64,000 nt of DNA from positions 3,558,001 to 3,622,000 of the forward strand of contig NZ_CP051428.1 in NCBI RefSeq assembly GCF_012676905.1, written 5' to 3'. A model generated the notes under the pieces. It ran no database searches and was not told the origin of the DNA. It saw only the letters and a program-made list of their open reading frames with translations. This document shows, one piece after another, positions 33,303 to 43,118 of this stretch (the stretch's first letter is position 1; each line of letters begins with the position of its first letter). The stretch is from Paenibacillus albicereus (lineage in GTDB: Bacteria; Bacillota; Bacilli; Paenibacillales; Paenibacillaceae). A program made the position numbers and the translations under genes.

Positions 33303-34856
33303 TCAAGGAATGTAAAGCACTTGTCCTTCGGCCACGCTCGGGTCGGCGAGGCGGTTGTGGAGCGCGATCTCCCTCGCTTGCAGCTGGTAGCGGTCGGCGA
33401 TCGAGTCGAGCGTCTCCTCGCGCTGCACGATGCAGATCCGCACCTTGCGGAACGGCTTCTCTTCCGCCGCGCGGCTGAGGAAAAGCGACTGCCACTCCAC
33501 TTCCTCCGCCTGAACCGCGGCAGGCGCCTCCTGCTGACGGCTGCGCTCCGACGCCTGGCGCTGCTCGCGGTCGCGCCGGCTCGTGCCGATGAGCGAGGTC
33601 AGGCCTTCCTCGCCGCCGTCCGCCGGGGACGCGGCGCTTCGCTTGGCGCCGAAGGCGACGCGCAGCTCCTGGCGCTCCGGCTCCGCCTCGGCCGCCTGAA
33701 CGTCCGCTTCGCCGAAGGCGGAGGCGTAGGCCGCCGGAGGAGCATCGGCCGGGGCTGCAGGCTCCGGCTGCGATGCCGCTTCCCTCGCCTGCACAGCCGG
33801 CTCCTCGGCCTCGGCGGACGGCTCTGCTTGCGGTCGGCCGTACAGAACGGCAGACGGCTCCGCTTCTTCCGGCGTCTCGGCCGACCGATCGACGGATGCG
33901 ATGGACCTCAGCGAGCTGAAAGCGCCGCTGCGGTCCCCGTCGTTCTCCTCGGCAGCCGCCGATCGCTGCGCTCCGGCCGGCGGCGGGAATGCCGCTTGCG
34001 GCGGCGAGAACGAGAAGGACGGCTCTGCTTCCTCCTCTTGCCCTTGGGCCGCTCGGTCCGGCTCCGAATCGTCCTGCCAAGCCCCCAGCTGCGTCCAGCC
34101 CGAAGCCTGGGCCGCCGAATCCGGCTCGGTTATAGACGGCTGCTCGAAGCCGGAATAGGCGGCAGGTCGATCCGACGTCCGGGAGCGCGCGGCGTCAGGC
34201 GGATCCTCGGCGAATCCTCCGAAAGCCTCTTCCCGAGCGCCCGGCGGAAAGGCTTCTTGGTCTTCTCCGGCGCGGTAGGCGGATGGCCCCCATGAAGGCT
34301 CCCTGCCTGCGTCCCGATCCGAACGCGCTGCGCGGTACTCCGCTGCGGCGTCTGCCTCCTCCTGCGCGCCCTCCTCCAGCTCCAGGTAGCGGCCCGGCGA
34401 GATGTCTCCGGTCGGCTGGGCCGGAGCCGAGGCGCGGTGCACGACCGTATACGGCTCCTCCTGCCACTGCGCGCCGTCGTCGGCCGGAGCCTCGACGCGG
34501 ATGCCGCTCAAAGACAGCACGCCGGTGATGTTCAGCGTCCGCGAGGACAGCAGGTCGACGTCGAAGTTGTCGATTTCGACCGATATGTCCTCCAGGCTCT
34601 CGATCCGGTTCATCGGCAGCGTAATCTCAACCGGAATCTGGTGCTCCATCGTCTGCGCGGATTCGGACCGGTCGGCGGTCCGGTACACGCCGTTCAACAG
34701 CAGCCTCCCCCGCAGGATGGCCTGCTCCCCCTGCTGGATGACTTGGATGCGGGGGACGAGCTCGATTTCCTCCAGCTCCTCGATGGCTGCGACTTCTTCG
34801 GGCAGATGCACCCGCTCGTAGACGTCGAAGCGCAGTCCTTGCGATTGTTCGCTCAC
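33303..34856 (-). CDS. SpoVID-like spore coat assembly protein with LysM
   Basis: 517 residues from GTG 34856 (GGGAGG six nt upstream). The N-terminal domain (about 1-130, LRFDVYERVHLPEEVAAIEE) matches the SpoVID-type beta-rich domain. A long acidic, low-complexity linker (about 150-420) follows. A C-terminal LysM module (REETLDSIADRYQLQAREIA) binds the cortex-type glycan. SpoVID encases the spore coat. In B. subtilis spoVID lies beside the hem operon and valS, as here. Confidence 0.85.
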   Translation of the reverse strand: MSEQSQGLRFDVYERVHLPEEVAAIEELEEIELVPRIQVIQQGEQAILRGRLLLNGVYRTADRSESAQTMEHQIPVEITLPMNRIESLEDISVEIDNFDVDLLSSRTLNITGVLSLSGIRVEAPADDGAQWQEEPYTVVHRASAPAQPTGDISPGRYLELEEGAQEEADAAAEYRAARSDRDAGREPSWGPSAYRAGEDQEAFPPGAREEAFGGFAEDPPDAARSRTSDRPAAYSGFEQPSITEPDSAAQASGWTQLGAWQDDSEPDRAAQGQEEEAEPSFSFSPPQAAFPPPAGAQRSAAAEENDGDRSGAFSSLRSIASVDRSAETPEEAEPSAVLYGRPQAEPSAEAEEPAVQAREAASQPEPAAPADAPPAAYASAFGEADVQAAEAEPERQELRVAFGAKRSAASPADGGEEGLTSLIGTSRRDREQRQASERSRQQEAPAAVQAEEVEWQSLFLSRAAEEKPFRKVRICIVQREETLDSIADRYQLQAREIALHNRLADPSVAEGQVLYIP

Positions 34857-34885
34857 GCTAAAGCCTCCCTTCCCCATGATGGTGC

Positions 34886-35212
34886 TTGGGCATGCGATTT
34901 GCTCCTTACCATCTATATGGGCAGGGAGTCGGGAGCATGACTACTTTGGCCCCGCGCATCTCAGCAATCCATGAGAAACCGGAAGTGCTGACCGATGATA
35001 AGATGGGGACAGTTGCCGGACCGGAGTTGGCCCACCGTCTGACGGAGCTCGGCCTCGTGGATGAGTATCGGCTCTATCTCCATCCCGTCGTGCTGGGTCG
35101 CGGCAAGCCGTTCTTCGCCGGTCCTCGGCCGCCTCTGCGCCTCGCGGCCAGCGACCGGATCGGCGAGCAGGTGATCCGGCTGACCTACGTTCCCGCCCCG
35201 CTTCGCGATTGA
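34886..35212 (+). pseudogene. Remnant of a RibD C-terminal/dihydrofolate reductase-like protein
   Basis: The last 60-70 residues (VAGPELAHRLTELGLVDEY and YLHPVVLGRGKPFF) match the C-terminal end of RibD_C-type dihydrofolate-reductase-fold proteins. The first 45 residues are not recognisable and the N-terminal NADPH-binding half is missing. A full member has about 180 residues. This looks like a decayed gene fragment; it stands alone against the direction of its neighbours. Confidence 0.7.
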
Positions 35213-35230
35213 CCCGCTGGGCCTTCTCGT

Positions 35231-35278
35231 AAAAAAGGGATTCACCGGATGCCGTTGCATCCGGTGAATCCCTTTTTT
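35231..35278. terminator. Bidirectional terminator
   Basis: Perfect inverted repeat of 22 bp (35231-35252 with 35257-35278) with a 4-nt loop CGTT, starting in six A and ending in six T. It works for both the rightward remnant and the leftward RluA gene. Confidence 0.93.
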
Positions 35279-35294
35279 GAGTCAGGCCGCCCGC

Positions 35295-36524
35295 TCAGCG
35301 CCCGGCATCCCGGCGCAGCCGCTGCAGCAGCATCTCCAGATCCGCCGGCAGCGGAGCTTCCACAGCAAGCTCGCGTCCGCTCCACGGATGCCGGAACTCC
35401 AGCCGGCGGCCGTGCAGCGCCTGGCGGCCCAGCAGCGGCGAAGCCACGCCGTACAGGGCGTCTCCAAGCAGCGGATGCCCGATATGGCTCATGTGCACCC
35501 GAATCTGATGCGTGCGGCCGGTGTCCAGCTCCAGCTGGAGCAGCGAGGCCTCGCTGCCGAACGCCTCCAGCACCTTGTACCGCGTAAGCGCATGGTCGCC
35601 GCCCGGAGACACGCGGCGGCGCGCGCCGTGATGGCGGTCGCGGCCGATCGGAGCGTCGACGACGCCTTCACGGCGGCGCGGCACGCCGCTGGCGACCGCC
35701 CCATAGACGCGGCGGATCGCCTTTTCGCGCATGGCGGCGTCGAGCGTCTGCTGGGCGAGGTCGTTCTTGGCGTAAAGCACCGGGCCGGACGTGTCGTCGT
35801 CCAAGCGGTGGATATGGCGGACCGGCAGCGGATCGCCCTGGCTCAGGCAGCGGCACAGCGCCGCCTCGTCCAGCGTTTGCGGCATGCCCGCGCCGTCCTC
35901 CGGTCCAGCCGACCGAACGCTCCGCCCTCCGGTCCGACCCGGTCCGCGGGAGTGTGCCGGCCTTCCGTCCGTACCGCTCCCGCCGCGGATCGCCGTCGGC
36001 GGAGCATCGCCGCTGCCGTGGACCGGCAATCCGGCCGGCTTGTCCAGCACGAGGCACCACTCGTCCTCGTACAGCGGCTGGGGCCAGCTGTCCGGATAAT
36101 GGCCGCCCCAGGCGTCCAGCCGCTCTCGGGCCCGACGCAGCTCCGCCGAGGCGGAGCTGTCCAGCTCCGGAAATGCCCGCAGCTCCAGCAGCTCCGGCGC
36201 CTCCCCCGTCCTTCCGTCCGAGCTCCAGCGGATGCCTCCGGTCGACAGCAGCAGCCCGAGCCATTTCGCCGGAAACAGGTTCAGCTCCAACAGGCGCAGC
36301 CTCGCCTCGTGCGGATGCTGGCCCGCCTGCAGTCCAGCCGCTCCGGCGCCGGGCCCGAGCGGCACGCGCAGCCATTCGCCGCTTCGCTCCGCCGCATCCA
36401 GCAGCAGCGCGGAGCCCTCATGGGGAGCCGTCGACGGTTCCTTCACGGCCTCGCCCGTTCGGTCCGTCGGCTTTCCCACTCGGGACGCCTGCGACCTCTC
36501 GGACGACCATGGTGATGGGTCCAT
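35295..36524 (-). CDS. RluA-family pseudouridine synthase
   Basis: 409 residues. The catalytic motif is HRLDDDTSG with the conserved Asp, followed by YAKN and the later GRTHQIRVHMSHIGHPLLGD. An S4-like N-terminal region is weak. A Gly/Arg-rich insert lies before the catalytic motif (about 180-220). RluA-type enzymes convert uridine to pseudouridine in rRNA or tRNA. The substrate cannot be told. Confidence 0.9.
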   Translation of the reverse strand: MDPSPWSSERSQASRVGKPTDRTGEAVKEPSTAPHEGSALLLDAAERSGEWLRVPLGPGAGAAGLQAGQHPHEARLRLLELNLFPAKWLGLLLSTGGIRWSSDGRTGEAPELLELRAFPELDSSASAELRRARERLDAWGGHYPDSWPQPLYEDEWCLVLDKPAGLPVHGSGDAPPTAIRGGSGTDGRPAHSRGPGRTGGRSVRSAGPEDGAGMPQTLDEAALCRCLSQGDPLPVRHIHRLDDDTSGPVLYAKNDLAQQTLDAAMREKAIRRVYGAVASGVPRRREGVVDAPIGRDRHHGARRRVSPGGDHALTRYKVLEAFGSEASLLQLELDTGRTHQIRVHMSHIGHPLLGDALYGVASPLLGRQALHGRRLEFRHPWSGRELAVEAPLPADLEMLLQRLRRDAGR

Positions 36525-36528
36525 GGCC

Positions 36529-37845
36529 TTACAGCCGCCGCAGCGCTTCGCGGTTCGCCTCGATCGTGCGGTCGATCAGCTCCGGCGTATGCGCGGCCGA
36601 GACGAACATGCCCTCGAACGGGGACGGAGCGACGCTCACGCCGAGCTCGAGCATCGAGCCGAAATAGGCGCGGAACCGCCCGGCATCGCTCGCCTGGGCC
36701 GTCTCGAAGTTGACGACATGCTTCTCGTTGAAGAACGGGCACACCATCGAGCCGACGCGGTTGATCGTCACCGGCACGCCGGCCTCGCGCGCATTGTCCT
36801 CGAAGCCCGCCTGCAGCCGCAGCGACAGCCGCTCGAGCTGCTCGTACGTCTCGGGCGTCAGCAGGCTGAGCGTCGTGAAGCCCGCCGCCATCGCCAGCGG
36901 ATTGCCCGACAGCGTGCCGGCCTGGTAGATCGGGCCAGCCGGAGCCATCCGCTCCATGAGGTCGCGCCGGCCGCCGTAAGCGCCGACGGGCAGGCCGCCG
37001 CCGATGACTTTGCCGAGGCAGGTCAGGTCCGGCGTGATGCCGTACAGCCCTTGGGCGCAGTGGTAGTGGACGCGGAAGCCGGTCATCACCTCGTCGAAGA
37101 TGAGCAGGCTGCCGTATTCGGTCGTGACGTCGCGCAGTCCCTGCAGGAAGCCGGGCAGCGGAGGCACGACGCCCATGTTGCCGGCGATCGGCTCGACGAT
37201 GACGCAGGCGATCTCTTCGCCGTACTTCTCGAAGGCGAGGCGCACGGACGCGAGGTCGTTGTAAGGCACCGTGATCGTATGCGTGGCGACCGTCTCCGGC
37301 ACGCCCGGGCTGTCCGGCAAGCCGAGCGTCGCGACGCCGGAGCCCGCTTTGATGAGCAGGCTGTCCGCATGGCCGTGGTAGGAGCCCTCGAACTTGAGGA
37401 TCTTGCTGCGGCCCGTATAGCCGCGTGCGAGGCGCAGCGCGCTCATCGTCGCCTCGGTGCCGCTGTTGACCATGCGCACGATGTCGCAGGACGGCACGCG
37501 CTCGCAGACGAGCTTGGCCATCTCGGTCTCCAGCAGCGTCGGCGCGCCGAAGCTCGTGCCCTTTTCGGCCGTCGCCTTGATCGCCCCGATGACCTCGGGA
37601 TGCGCGTGGCCGAGGATGAGCGGCCCCCAGGAGCCGATATAATCGATGTACTTGTTGCCGTCGAGATCGTAGACGATCGCGCCCTCGCCGCGCTCCATGT
37701 AGGCCGGCGTCAGCCCGACCGACTTGAACGCCCGCACGGGGCTGTTGACGCCGCCCGGAATATAGCGCTTCGCTTCCTCGAATGCCGCGCGAGAGCGCGT
37801 GTCGTCCTTCCGTCCGAAACCGCCTGCCTGCTCTTGTCCGCTCAT
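36529..37845 (-). CDS. hemL: Glutamate-1-semialdehyde 2,1-aminomutase
   Basis: 438 residues from ATG 37845, which shares one base with the hemB stop (TAATG). PLP-enzyme marks are [17 protein letters not shown] and the lysine loop [17 protein letters not shown]. HemL makes 5-aminolevulinate from glutamate-1-semialdehyde, the last step of the C5 route begun by HemA. It is the last gene of the hem operon. Confidence 0.97.
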   Translation of the reverse strand: MSGQEQAGGFGRKDDTRSRAAFEEAKRYIPGGVNSPVRAFKSVGLTPAYMERGEGAIVYDLDGNKYIDYIGSWGPLILGHAHPEVIGAIKATAEKGTSFGAPTLLETEMAKLVCERVPSCDIVRMVNSGTEATMSALRLARGYTGRSKILKFEGSYHGHADSLLIKAGSGVATLGLPDSPGVPETVATHTITVPYNDLASVRLAFEKYGEEIACVIVEPIAGNMGVVPPLPGFLQGLRDVTTEYGSLLIFDEVMTGFRVHYHCAQGLYGITPDLTCLGKVIGGGLPVGAYGGRRDLMERMAPAGPIYQAGTLSGNPLAMAAGFTTLSLLTPETYEQLERLSLRLQAGFEDNAREAGVPVTINRVGSMVCPFFNEKHVVNFETAQASDAGRFRAYFGSMLELGVSVAPSPFEGMFVSAAHTPELIDRTIEANREALRRL

Positions 37846-38852
37846 TAGAACCGCTCCTCCTTCAGCCACCGCGCCGCGTCCTTGGCATGGTACGTAATGA
37901 TGAGATCCGCTCCGGCCCGCTTCATGCCGAGCAGCGTCTCCAGCACGATCTTGCGCTCGTCGACCCAGCCGTTCGCGGCCGCGGCCTTGACCATCGCGTA
38001 CTCGCCGCTGACGTTGTAGGCGACGAGCGGCAGGTCGAAGTTCTCCTTGAGCGCACGCACGACGTCGAGGTAGGCGAGCGCCGGCTTGACCATGAGCATG
38101 TCCGCGCCTTCGGCCACGTCCGTGTCGGCCTCGCGCAGCGCCTCGCGGATGTTCGCCGGGTCCATCTGGTATGCCTTGCGGTCGCCGTATTGGGGAGCCG
38201 AGTTCGCGGCCTCGCGGAACGGTCCGTAGTAGGCCGAGGCGTATTTGACCGAGTAGGAAAGGATCGGGATGTCGGCATGGCCAGCTTCGTCGAGACCCGC
38301 TCGGATCGCGCCGACGAAGCCGTCCATCATGTTCGACGGGGCGATGACGTCCGCTCCCGCTTCGGCTTGGGATACCGCCGTGCGTACGAGCAGCTCGAGC
38401 GACGGATCGTTGTCCACCTCGGCCTCGCCCGTGCGCGGATGCTGATGCACGACGCCGCAGTGGCCGTGATCCGTGAACTGGCAGAGGCAAGTATCGGCCA
38501 TGACGACCAGCTCCGGCGCCCACCGCTTGATGAGCCGTGTCGCCTGCTGCACGATGCCGTTCGCGTCGTACGCCGACGTGCCGTGCTCGTCCTTGTGGTC
38601 GGGGATGCCGAACAGCATGATCGACGGGATGCCGTGCGCTGCGATGTCGCGGATCTCGGCCTCCAGGCGGTCCAGCGTATAGCGGAAGACGCCCGGCATG
38701 GAGGAAATCTCCTCTACCTTGTTCTCTCCGTGCACGACGTAGACGGGATAGATGAAGTCGCTCGGCGTCAGCAGCGTCTCTCGGACCATCGAGCGCAGCG
38801 CGGACGTGCGGCGCAGGCGGCGATGGCGGACGAGGGGATGGGTCATGGGCAT
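37845..38852 (-). CDS. hemB: Delta-aminolevulinic acid dehydratase (porphobilinogen synthase)
   Basis: 335 residues. Metal-binding cysteines are in [14 protein letters not shown], and Schiff-base lysines in [12 protein letters not shown] and [12 protein letters not shown]. HemB condenses two 5-aminolevulinates to porphobilinogen. It is separated from the cobA-hemD gene by 128 nt, which contains no clear terminator. Confidence 0.97.
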   Translation of the reverse strand: MPMTHPLVRHRRLRRTSALRSMVRETLLTPSDFIYPVYVVHGENKVEEISSMPGVFRYTLDRLEAEIRDIAAHGIPSIMLFGIPDHKDEHGTSAYDANGIVQQATRLIKRWAPELVVMADTCLCQFTDHGHCGVVHQHPRTGEAEVDNDPSLELLVRTAVSQAEAGADVIAPSNMMDGFVGAIRAGLDEAGHADIPILSYSVKYASAYYGPFREAANSAPQYGDRKAYQMDPANIREALREADTDVAEGADMLMVKPALAYLDVVRALKENFDLPLVAYNVSGEYAMVKAAAANGWVDERKIVLETLLGMKRAGADLIITYHAKDAARWLKEERF

Positions 38853-38980
38853 GGTCCTCCTTTGGATAGATGAATCTTCGGTGCTTGAACTCGGGATGTC
38901 CCTTGCTGGGATGCAGGCGGAATGGTCTCGAACGAAGGAGAGCGGCGGGGCCGAATGCCGCCGCCGCTTGTCCGCGGAGC

Positions 38981-40555
38981 TTAGACGGGCGCCTCTCCGG
39001 GCGCCGGAGCCAGCCGCTTCGCCGCCATCCGCGCGGCGAGCGCGGCGGCCAGCGACTCGATCGTCGCCTCCTCGGGCTGTACGGTCGGCTCAAGCCCTGC
39101 CTCGCGGGCCGAGCGGGCCGTCACCGGCCCGATGCAGGCGATCTCGCATCCGGCGAGCAGCCGCAGCGGATCGTCCTCGCCGGAGCGGCGCAGCATCGTC
39201 AGCAGGTTGGCCACGGTCGAGGAGCTCGTGAACGTGACCGCATGCACCCGGCCCTCGCGCAGGCACTCGAGCGCATACTCGTCCTGCTGCTCCGGCAAGC
39301 GCGTGTCGTATACGGTGAGCCGATCCGGCTGCAGGCCCCGGCGCTCCAGATCGTGCAGCAGCGTGTCGCGGGCCAGCGTTCCGCGCACGATCAAGGCGCG
39401 CTGTCCGGCCTCGATCAGGCCGGACAGATGCTCCAGCATGCCCTCGGCCTGAAATTCCATCGGCAGCGCCTCGGCCTGCAAGCCGCGGGCTTCCAGCGCC
39501 GATCGGGTCTTCGGCCCGACGGCGGCGATCCGCGCCCGATGGAACCGGCGGATGTCGCTGCCGGCGCCGCTCAGGCGGCGAAAGAAATGCTCCACGCCGT
39601 TGACGCTCGTGAAGAACAGCCAGTCGTACGCAGCGGCGGCTTCCAGCGCGGCCGCGAGCTCGGCGTCCGCCTCGGCCCCCTCGAGCGGAACCGTCTCGAT
39701 GACGGGATACTCGCACGGCTCGCCGCCCAGCTCCTCGATCAGATCAGAGAGCGTGCTCGACTGGTCGCGCGAGCGGGTGACAAGCACGCGGCAGCCGAAC
39801 AGCGGCTTGCGCTCGTACCATTGGAGCGTTTCCCGCTGGCGGACGACTTCGCCGACGACGATGACGGCGGGCGGCTTGAAGCCGGCCGCCTCGACCTTGG
39901 CCTCGATGTCGCCGAGCGTGCCGGTCAGCGTCCGCTGCTCGGGCCTCGTGCCCCAGCGGACGAGCGCGACCGGCGTCGTGGCAGGACGGCCGTGCCGGAT
40001 CAGCTGCGCGGCGATGTAGCCGATCTTGGCCACGCCCATCAGGAACAGCAGCGTGCCGGTGGCGTTCGTCACCTTTTCCCAATCGATCGACTGATCCAGC
40101 TTGTCAGGACTCTCGTGGCCCGTAATGACCGAGAACGAGGAGGCATGGTCGCGATGCGTCACCGGAATGCCCGCGTAGGCAGGGACGGCGATCGCCGACG
40201 TGATGCCCGGCACGATCTCGAACTCGATGCCGTGCTGAGCGAGCAAGCCCGCCTCCTCGCCGACGCGGCCGAAAATCGTCGGATCGCCGCCCTTGAGCCG
40301 GGTGACGGTCTTGCCCTGAAGGGCGAGATCGACGAGCAGGCGGTTGATCTCCTCCTGCTTCATCGTGTGGCGGTCCGGCAGCTTGCCGACGTAGATCGTC
40401 TCGGCGCCCGGCTTCAGCTTGCGCAGCAGGCGCGGGCTGGCCAGCCGGTCATAAACGACGACGTCGCTGCGCGAGAGCAGCTCCAGTCCGCGCACGGTGA
40501 TGAGCTTCGGGTCTCCCGGCCCGGCGCCCACCAGATACACGATCCCCTTGTTCAT
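38981..40555 (-). CDS. Uroporphyrinogen-III methyltransferase/synthase fusion
   Basis: 524 residues from ATG 40555 (2 nt after the hemC stop); a TTG at 40567 could add four. Residues about 1-245 are CobA-type methyltransferase ([26 protein letters not shown]-like [13 protein letters not shown]). Residues about 255-510 are HemD-type uroporphyrinogen-III synthase ([25 protein letters not shown]). The fusion makes uroporphyrinogen III and then precorrin-2, directing flow to siroheme. Confidence 0.93.
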   Translation of the reverse strand: MNKGIVYLVGAGPGDPKLITVRGLELLSRSDVVVYDRLASPRLLRKLKPGAETIYVGKLPDRHTMKQEEINRLLVDLALQGKTVTRLKGGDPTIFGRVGEEAGLLAQHGIEFEIVPGITSAIAVPAYAGIPVTHRDHASSFSVITGHESPDKLDQSIDWEKVTNATGTLLFLMGVAKIGYIAAQLIRHGRPATTPVALVRWGTRPEQRTLTGTLGDIEAKVEAAGFKPPAVIVVGEVVRQRETLQWYERKPLFGCRVLVTRSRDQSSTLSDLIEELGGEPCEYPVIETVPLEGAEADAELAAALEAAAAYDWLFFTSVNGVEHFFRRLSGAGSDIRRFHRARIAAVGPKTRSALEARGLQAEALPMEFQAEGMLEHLSGLIEAGQRALIVRGTLARDTLLHDLERRGLQPDRLTVYDTRLPEQQDEYALECLREGRVHAVTFTSSSTVANLLTMLRRSGEDDPLRLLAGCEIACIGPVTARSAREAGLEPTVQPEEATIESLAAALAARMAAKRLAPAPGEAPV

Positions 40556-40556
40556 G

Positions 40557-41519
40557 TCAGCTTCCAAGCTCCGCCAGGATCCGGTCCGCTCCTTGAGCGC
40601 GCAGCGCCTGCGCGACCTCGAGGCCGAGCGCCTGCGGATCCGTGCCTGTGCGGATCTCCTTGAGGATCGTCGAGCCGTCGGGAGAGCCGACCATGCCGGT
40701 CAGCGTCAGCTCCGATCCGTGCTCCGAGCGGCCCGTGATGACCGCGTGGGCGCCGATCGGAATCTGGCAGCCGCCGTTCAGCGCGCCGAGGAACGTGCGC
40801 TCGGCCGCAACGGCCAGCGCCGTATCGGCATCGTCGAGCAGCGCCAGCAGCTCGCGCACGCCGGAGTCGCTCTCGCGGCATTCGATGCCGAGCGCGCCCT
40901 GGCCGACGGCCGGCAGGCAGATGTCGGGATCGACGGGAGAGCTGATGCGGTCCTCCCAGCCCATGCGCAGCAGGCCGGCCGTCGCCAGCACGATCGCGTC
41001 CAGTCCCTCGGTCTCCAGCTTGCGGATGCGCGAATCGATGTTGCCTCGGATCGAGCGGATGTCAAAGTCTGGCCGGTACGCCTTGAGCTGGCTCGCGCGG
41101 CGCAGGCTGCTGGTGCCGATCGCGGCTCCAGTCGGAAGCTCCTCGAGCGGGACGCCGCCCCGGGTAATGACGCAGTCGCGCGGATCGACGCGCTTCGGCA
41201 CCGCTCCGTTCATCAGTCCTTCCGGCAGCTCGGAGGGCATGTCCTTCATGCTGTGGACGGCCAGGTCGATCTCTCCGTCGAGCAGCGCTTGCTCGATCTC
41301 CTTGACGAACAAGCCTTTGCCGCCCACTTTGGACAACGTGACGTCAAGGATGCGGTCTCCTTTGGTGACGATCTTGCGGATTTCGAATTCGTAGCCGAAG
41401 CCATGGGCCTCGCTGATTTGCCGGAGCGCCTCGATGACGTGCCCGGTCTGGGTCAGCGCCAGGGCGCTTTGGCGCGTGCCGACGACGATCGTCCGCGCTT
41501 CTCTGGATACATGCTGCAT
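40557..41519 (-). CDS. hemC: Porphobilinogen deaminase (hydroxymethylbilane synthase)
   Basis: 320 residues. VGTRQSALALTQTGHV at the N terminus, IGTSSLRRASQLKAYRPD, and the cofactor Cys in NGGCQIPIGAHA. HemC polymerises four porphobilinogens into hydroxymethylbilane. AAGGAGGG precedes ATG 41519. Confidence 0.97.
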   Translation of the reverse strand: MQHVSREARTIVVGTRQSALALTQTGHVIEALRQISEAHGFGYEFEIRKIVTKGDRILDVTLSKVGGKGLFVKEIEQALLDGEIDLAVHSMKDMPSELPEGLMNGAVPKRVDPRDCVITRGGVPLEELPTGAAIGTSSLRRASQLKAYRPDFDIRSIRGNIDSRIRKLETEGLDAIVLATAGLLRMGWEDRISSPVDPDICLPAVGQGALGIECRESDSGVRELLALLDDADTALAVAAERTFLGALNGGCQIPIGAHAVITGRSEHGSELTLTGMVGSPDGSTILKEIRTGTDPQALGLEVAQALRAQGADRILAELGS

Positions 41520-41531
41520 GAGAGTCCCTCC

Positions 41532-42209
41532 TTATGTAGACTGCTGCCGCCTCTTGATTGCCTCCGCTTCAACCGCCGCAGCCTCGTCCTCGCCTGCGAG
41601 GGGCCCGTCCGGCGGGCTATCCCCGGCGGCGGCCCAATCGGCAAGCCGGCGAGCCTCGCGGCGCAGCCGCTCCCGGCGAACGGCGGCATCCGGCTCCTGC
41701 TCGAGCAGCATGCGCCTCAGCTCGCCCATGCGGCGAGCTGCCTCGGCGTACCGCCCGCCGCCGTACCGCAGCTCCAGCTCGGAGCGCAGCACGGCGGCCA
41801 GCGCCGGCGCCTCGCCCCCGGCATGCACCGCAAGCAGCAGCGATCCTTCGCGGACCGCCGCGGCTGTCTCGAAGCTGCTCGGCGCCGATCCGGAAGCATC
41901 GTTGAACAGCCGGCCCTGCCGCTCCGCCTCCTGCCCGATCCGCGCGTTGAGCGAGGCATCGTCGGTTGCCGCGACGATGAGGAAGACGCCGTCCAGATCC
42001 GAGCCCCGGTACTCGCGCAGCCGGAGCTCGAGCCGGCCCTGCCGGGCCAGCTCCTGCAAGCGGGGCGTGAAGGAGAGGCCGACCAGCTCCAGCCGGTCGG
42101 CGCCCCCCGCGAGCAGCCCGTCGGCCTTTCGTTCGGCGACCGTTCCGCCGCCGACAATGAGGCAGCGGCGGCCGGCCAGCCGCAGCATCGCAGGGTATAC
42201 GGCCATCAC
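41532..42209 (-). CDS. Precorrin-2 dehydrogenase (siroheme synthase N-terminal type)
   Basis: 225 residues. NAD-binding motif LIVGGGTVAERKADGLL, a siroheme signature VFLIVAATDDASLN, and NDASGSAPSSFETAAAV. It oxidises precorrin-2 to sirohydrochlorin. The C-terminal 40 residues are basic and poorly conserved in look. It starts at GTG 42209 with GAGGAGG upstream. It lies between hemX and hemC, where B. subtilis has no such gene. Confidence 0.85.
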   Translation of the reverse strand: MMAVYPAMLRLAGRRCLIVGGGTVAERKADGLLAGGADRLELVGLSFTPRLQELARQGRLELRLREYRGSDLDGVFLIVAATDDASLNARIGQEAERQGRLFNDASGSAPSSFETAAAVREGSLLLAVHAGGEAPALAAVLRSELELRYGGGRYAEAARRMGELRRMLLEQEPDAAVRRERLRREARRLADWAAAGDSPPDGPLAGEDEAAAVEAEAIKRRQQST

Positions 42210-42240
42210 GGCGAGCCTCCTCGGGTCCGGCCGGTCCGCC

Positions 42241-43059
42241 TCAGGACCAGCGGTGGAAATTGGATGCAGGGTTGATGAGCGTGTTCAGCACGAGCATCGC
42301 GAAGCAGATCAGGTTCCAGCGCGCGCTCTGCAGCGCCGGCCTGCGCTTGACGGCCCGCTGGAACAAATCATAAGCGTACAGTCCAAGCGCCGCGAACGAG
42401 CTCACGACCTTCCAATCGAGCAAGTAGCCGGGCCGCCCTTCGACGACGACCGATACGACGGCGACCGAAAGCGACAGCGCGAGCAGCGGCACGCCGAACA
42501 GCACGAGCCGGTACGAGAATCGGTCGAGCTGCTCCAGGCTCGGCAGCCGGGCGACGCCGCGGCTCCAGCGCCGGGACTTGAGCCTCCCGTGCAGGAACAG
42601 GTACATGCCGGCGAAAACGGCGGAGATCGCCAGCAGCGAGAACGAGCAGAGCACGAGGCTGATGTGCAGGATGAGCAGCTCTTGCGCCAGCTTCCACGGA
42701 GCGAGCGGAATTTCCGCGTTCGGGTCGCTGAACAAATTGAGCGCGAGCACGCTGAAGGCAATCAGATTGACGAGGAATACGATGAATTCGATTCGAAAAA
42801 AGCGGCTGATGACGAGCGATGCCGTCAGCAGCAGCCAGGATACGCCAAGCCAATACTCGAATCGGGAAAAAAGCGTCATGTCCAGATGCGCCCAGATCCG
42901 ATACAGCACGACGCCGGTGATGAGCACCCAGACGAACACAAGCAGCCCTGCGCCCATCCGCTTCGCTCTCCGGTTCGAGTCCACGAAGTCGGAGAAGTAA
43001 AACAGAAGGCTCAGGGCGTATATATAAAGCAAGCTATCGTAAAACCAGTACGTACCCAT
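42241..43059 (-). CDS. hemX: HemX-type integral membrane protein (CcsA-like)
   Basis: 272 residues with about eight membrane segments, the CcsA/HemX family pattern. HemX lowers the amount of HemA in B. subtilis. It follows hemA directly. AGGAGGG lies eight nt before ATG 43059. Confidence 0.85.
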   Translation of the reverse strand: MGTYWFYDSLLYIYALSLLFYFSDFVDSNRRAKRMGAGLLVFVWVLITGVVLYRIWAHLDMTLFSRFEYWLGVSWLLLTASLVISRFFRIEFIVFLVNLIAFSVLALNLFSDPNAEIPLAPWKLAQELLILHISLVLCSFSLLAISAVFAGMYLFLHGRLKSRRWSRGVARLPSLEQLDRFSYRLVLFGVPLLALSLSVAVVSVVVEGRPGYLLDWKVVSSFAALGLYAYDLFQRAVKRRPALQSARWNLICFAMLVLNTLINPASNFHRWS

Positions 43060-43118
43060 AGGTGGCGCCCTCCTGTCCTATTCAAGCATAGGCGAGGCCG
43101 CACGGCGGCTGGAATCGG

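Noticed and set aside
36529-39093. 854-codon frame including hemL
   Set aside because: Only the part from ATG 37845 is HemL; the rest is hemB in another frame.
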